Shown here: positions 63,860 through 64,000 of the stretch, one piece after another
Layout of the letters: the number at the start of each line of letters is the position of its first letter
Numbering within the stretch: the first letter of the stretch is position 1
DNA from: Nonomuraea candida
GTDB taxonomy: Bacteria; Actinomycetota; Actinomycetes; Streptosporangiales; Streptosporangiaceae
Assembly: GCF_000725485.1 (NCBI RefSeq)
Contig: NZ_KL647032.1
Location: 62,001-126,000 of the forward strand
Length of the DNA: 64,000 nucleotides
Direction: 5' to 3'
Notes under the pieces: model-generated
Database searches by the model: none
What the model was told of the DNA's origin: nothing
Seen by the model: the letters and a program-made list of their open reading frames with translations, nothing else
Program-made: the position numbers and the translations under genes

Positions 63860-64000
63860 CCGCGCGGCGCCTTCGCGCCGTCCTCGCACAGGTCGAGCGT
63901 CCCGCTGCCGCGTTGCAGCGCCCAGCCGCCCGCCACCAGGAGCGCGCCGAGGAGCAGGAAGCCCAGGTCCCACCAGAGCTGATGCGGGCCGGTGCGTACG
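63856..64000 (-). CDS. DUF2243 membrane protein, C-terminal end (partial)
   Basis: Only the last 48 residues are in the window; they read VRTGPHQLWWDLGFLLLGALL then GGWALQRG and a charged tail. It is the final helix of DUF2243, usually encoded just before ctaG. The stop TGA overlaps the ctaG-like GTG start. Confidence 0.7.
   Translation of the reverse strand, partial: VRTGPHQLWWDLGFLLLGALLVAGGWALQRGSGTLDLCEDGAKAPRG

Overview
The window is very GC-rich, densely packed actinobacterial chromosome. GTG/TTG starts, GTGA/ATGA gene overlaps, an F420-type LLM oxidoreductase, a DynA/DynB-like GTPase pair and DUF4328, DUF2795 and MT0933-antitoxin families point to the Streptosporangiales (a Nonomuraea-like organism is my guess, not proven). 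No rRNA, tRNA, CRISPR array, phage or transposase was seen.

0-13 kb: the 3' end of a GH13 glucosidase, then two MFS exporters, a thioesterase and an acyl-CoA catabolic cluster: SDR + MaoC hydratase, TetR regulator, acyl-CoA dehydrogenase + NDP-forming acyl-CoA synthetase, a Cys-less thiolase-like protein + DUF35 partner, and a VOC protein. Four promoter regions in the cluster carry variants of one palindrome, CTAGAATnnnATTCTAG, often tandem with CTAG every 13 bp. The same array lies before an MFS gene 43 kb away (55.4 kb). This looks like one TetR regulon for an unidentified carboxylic acid. A 5'-truncated MFS remnant lies beside the last operator.

13-31 kb: ettA, a diguanylate cyclase, then a long minus-strand gene run: cobL-cbiX-cobT-agmatinase-cobA (corrinoid synthesis), two dynamin-like GTPases and an SSB with a repeat-rich tail. 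A tandem GNAT gene and a DUF2795/baeRF operon follow. 31-42 kb: lutABC (lactate oxidation) with a divergent FadR/LldR-type GntR regulator and twin TGGTCAGACCA operators, a sulfatase, an LLM oxidoreductase, a MacB/FtsX-type ABC transporter with a divergent orphan response regulator, and a DUF4328 membrane protein.

42-53 kb: an SOS-type DUF6504-dnaE2 pair behind a LexA box, a membrane Ser/Thr kinase, a TetR/ABC-F pair followed by a virginiamycin B lyase (a likely streptogramin/macrolide-type resistance locus), a quinone oxidoreductase and a LysE exporter. 53-64 kb: an MT0933-type small protein, the regulon MFS gene, cobQ, a PlsC-like acyltransferase, a patatin, MerR/SDR, an AlkA-like glycosylase overlapping a winged-helix regulator, a STAS protein, CtaG and the end of a DUF2243 gene.

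A recurring oddity is short tandem duplication at gene 3' ends. In at least eight genes the repeated unit includes the stop codon. Other perfect arrays (12, 16, 23 and 37 bp) sit between genes, and coding repeats extend the tails of the SSB, an ABC ATPase and the MT0933-like protein.
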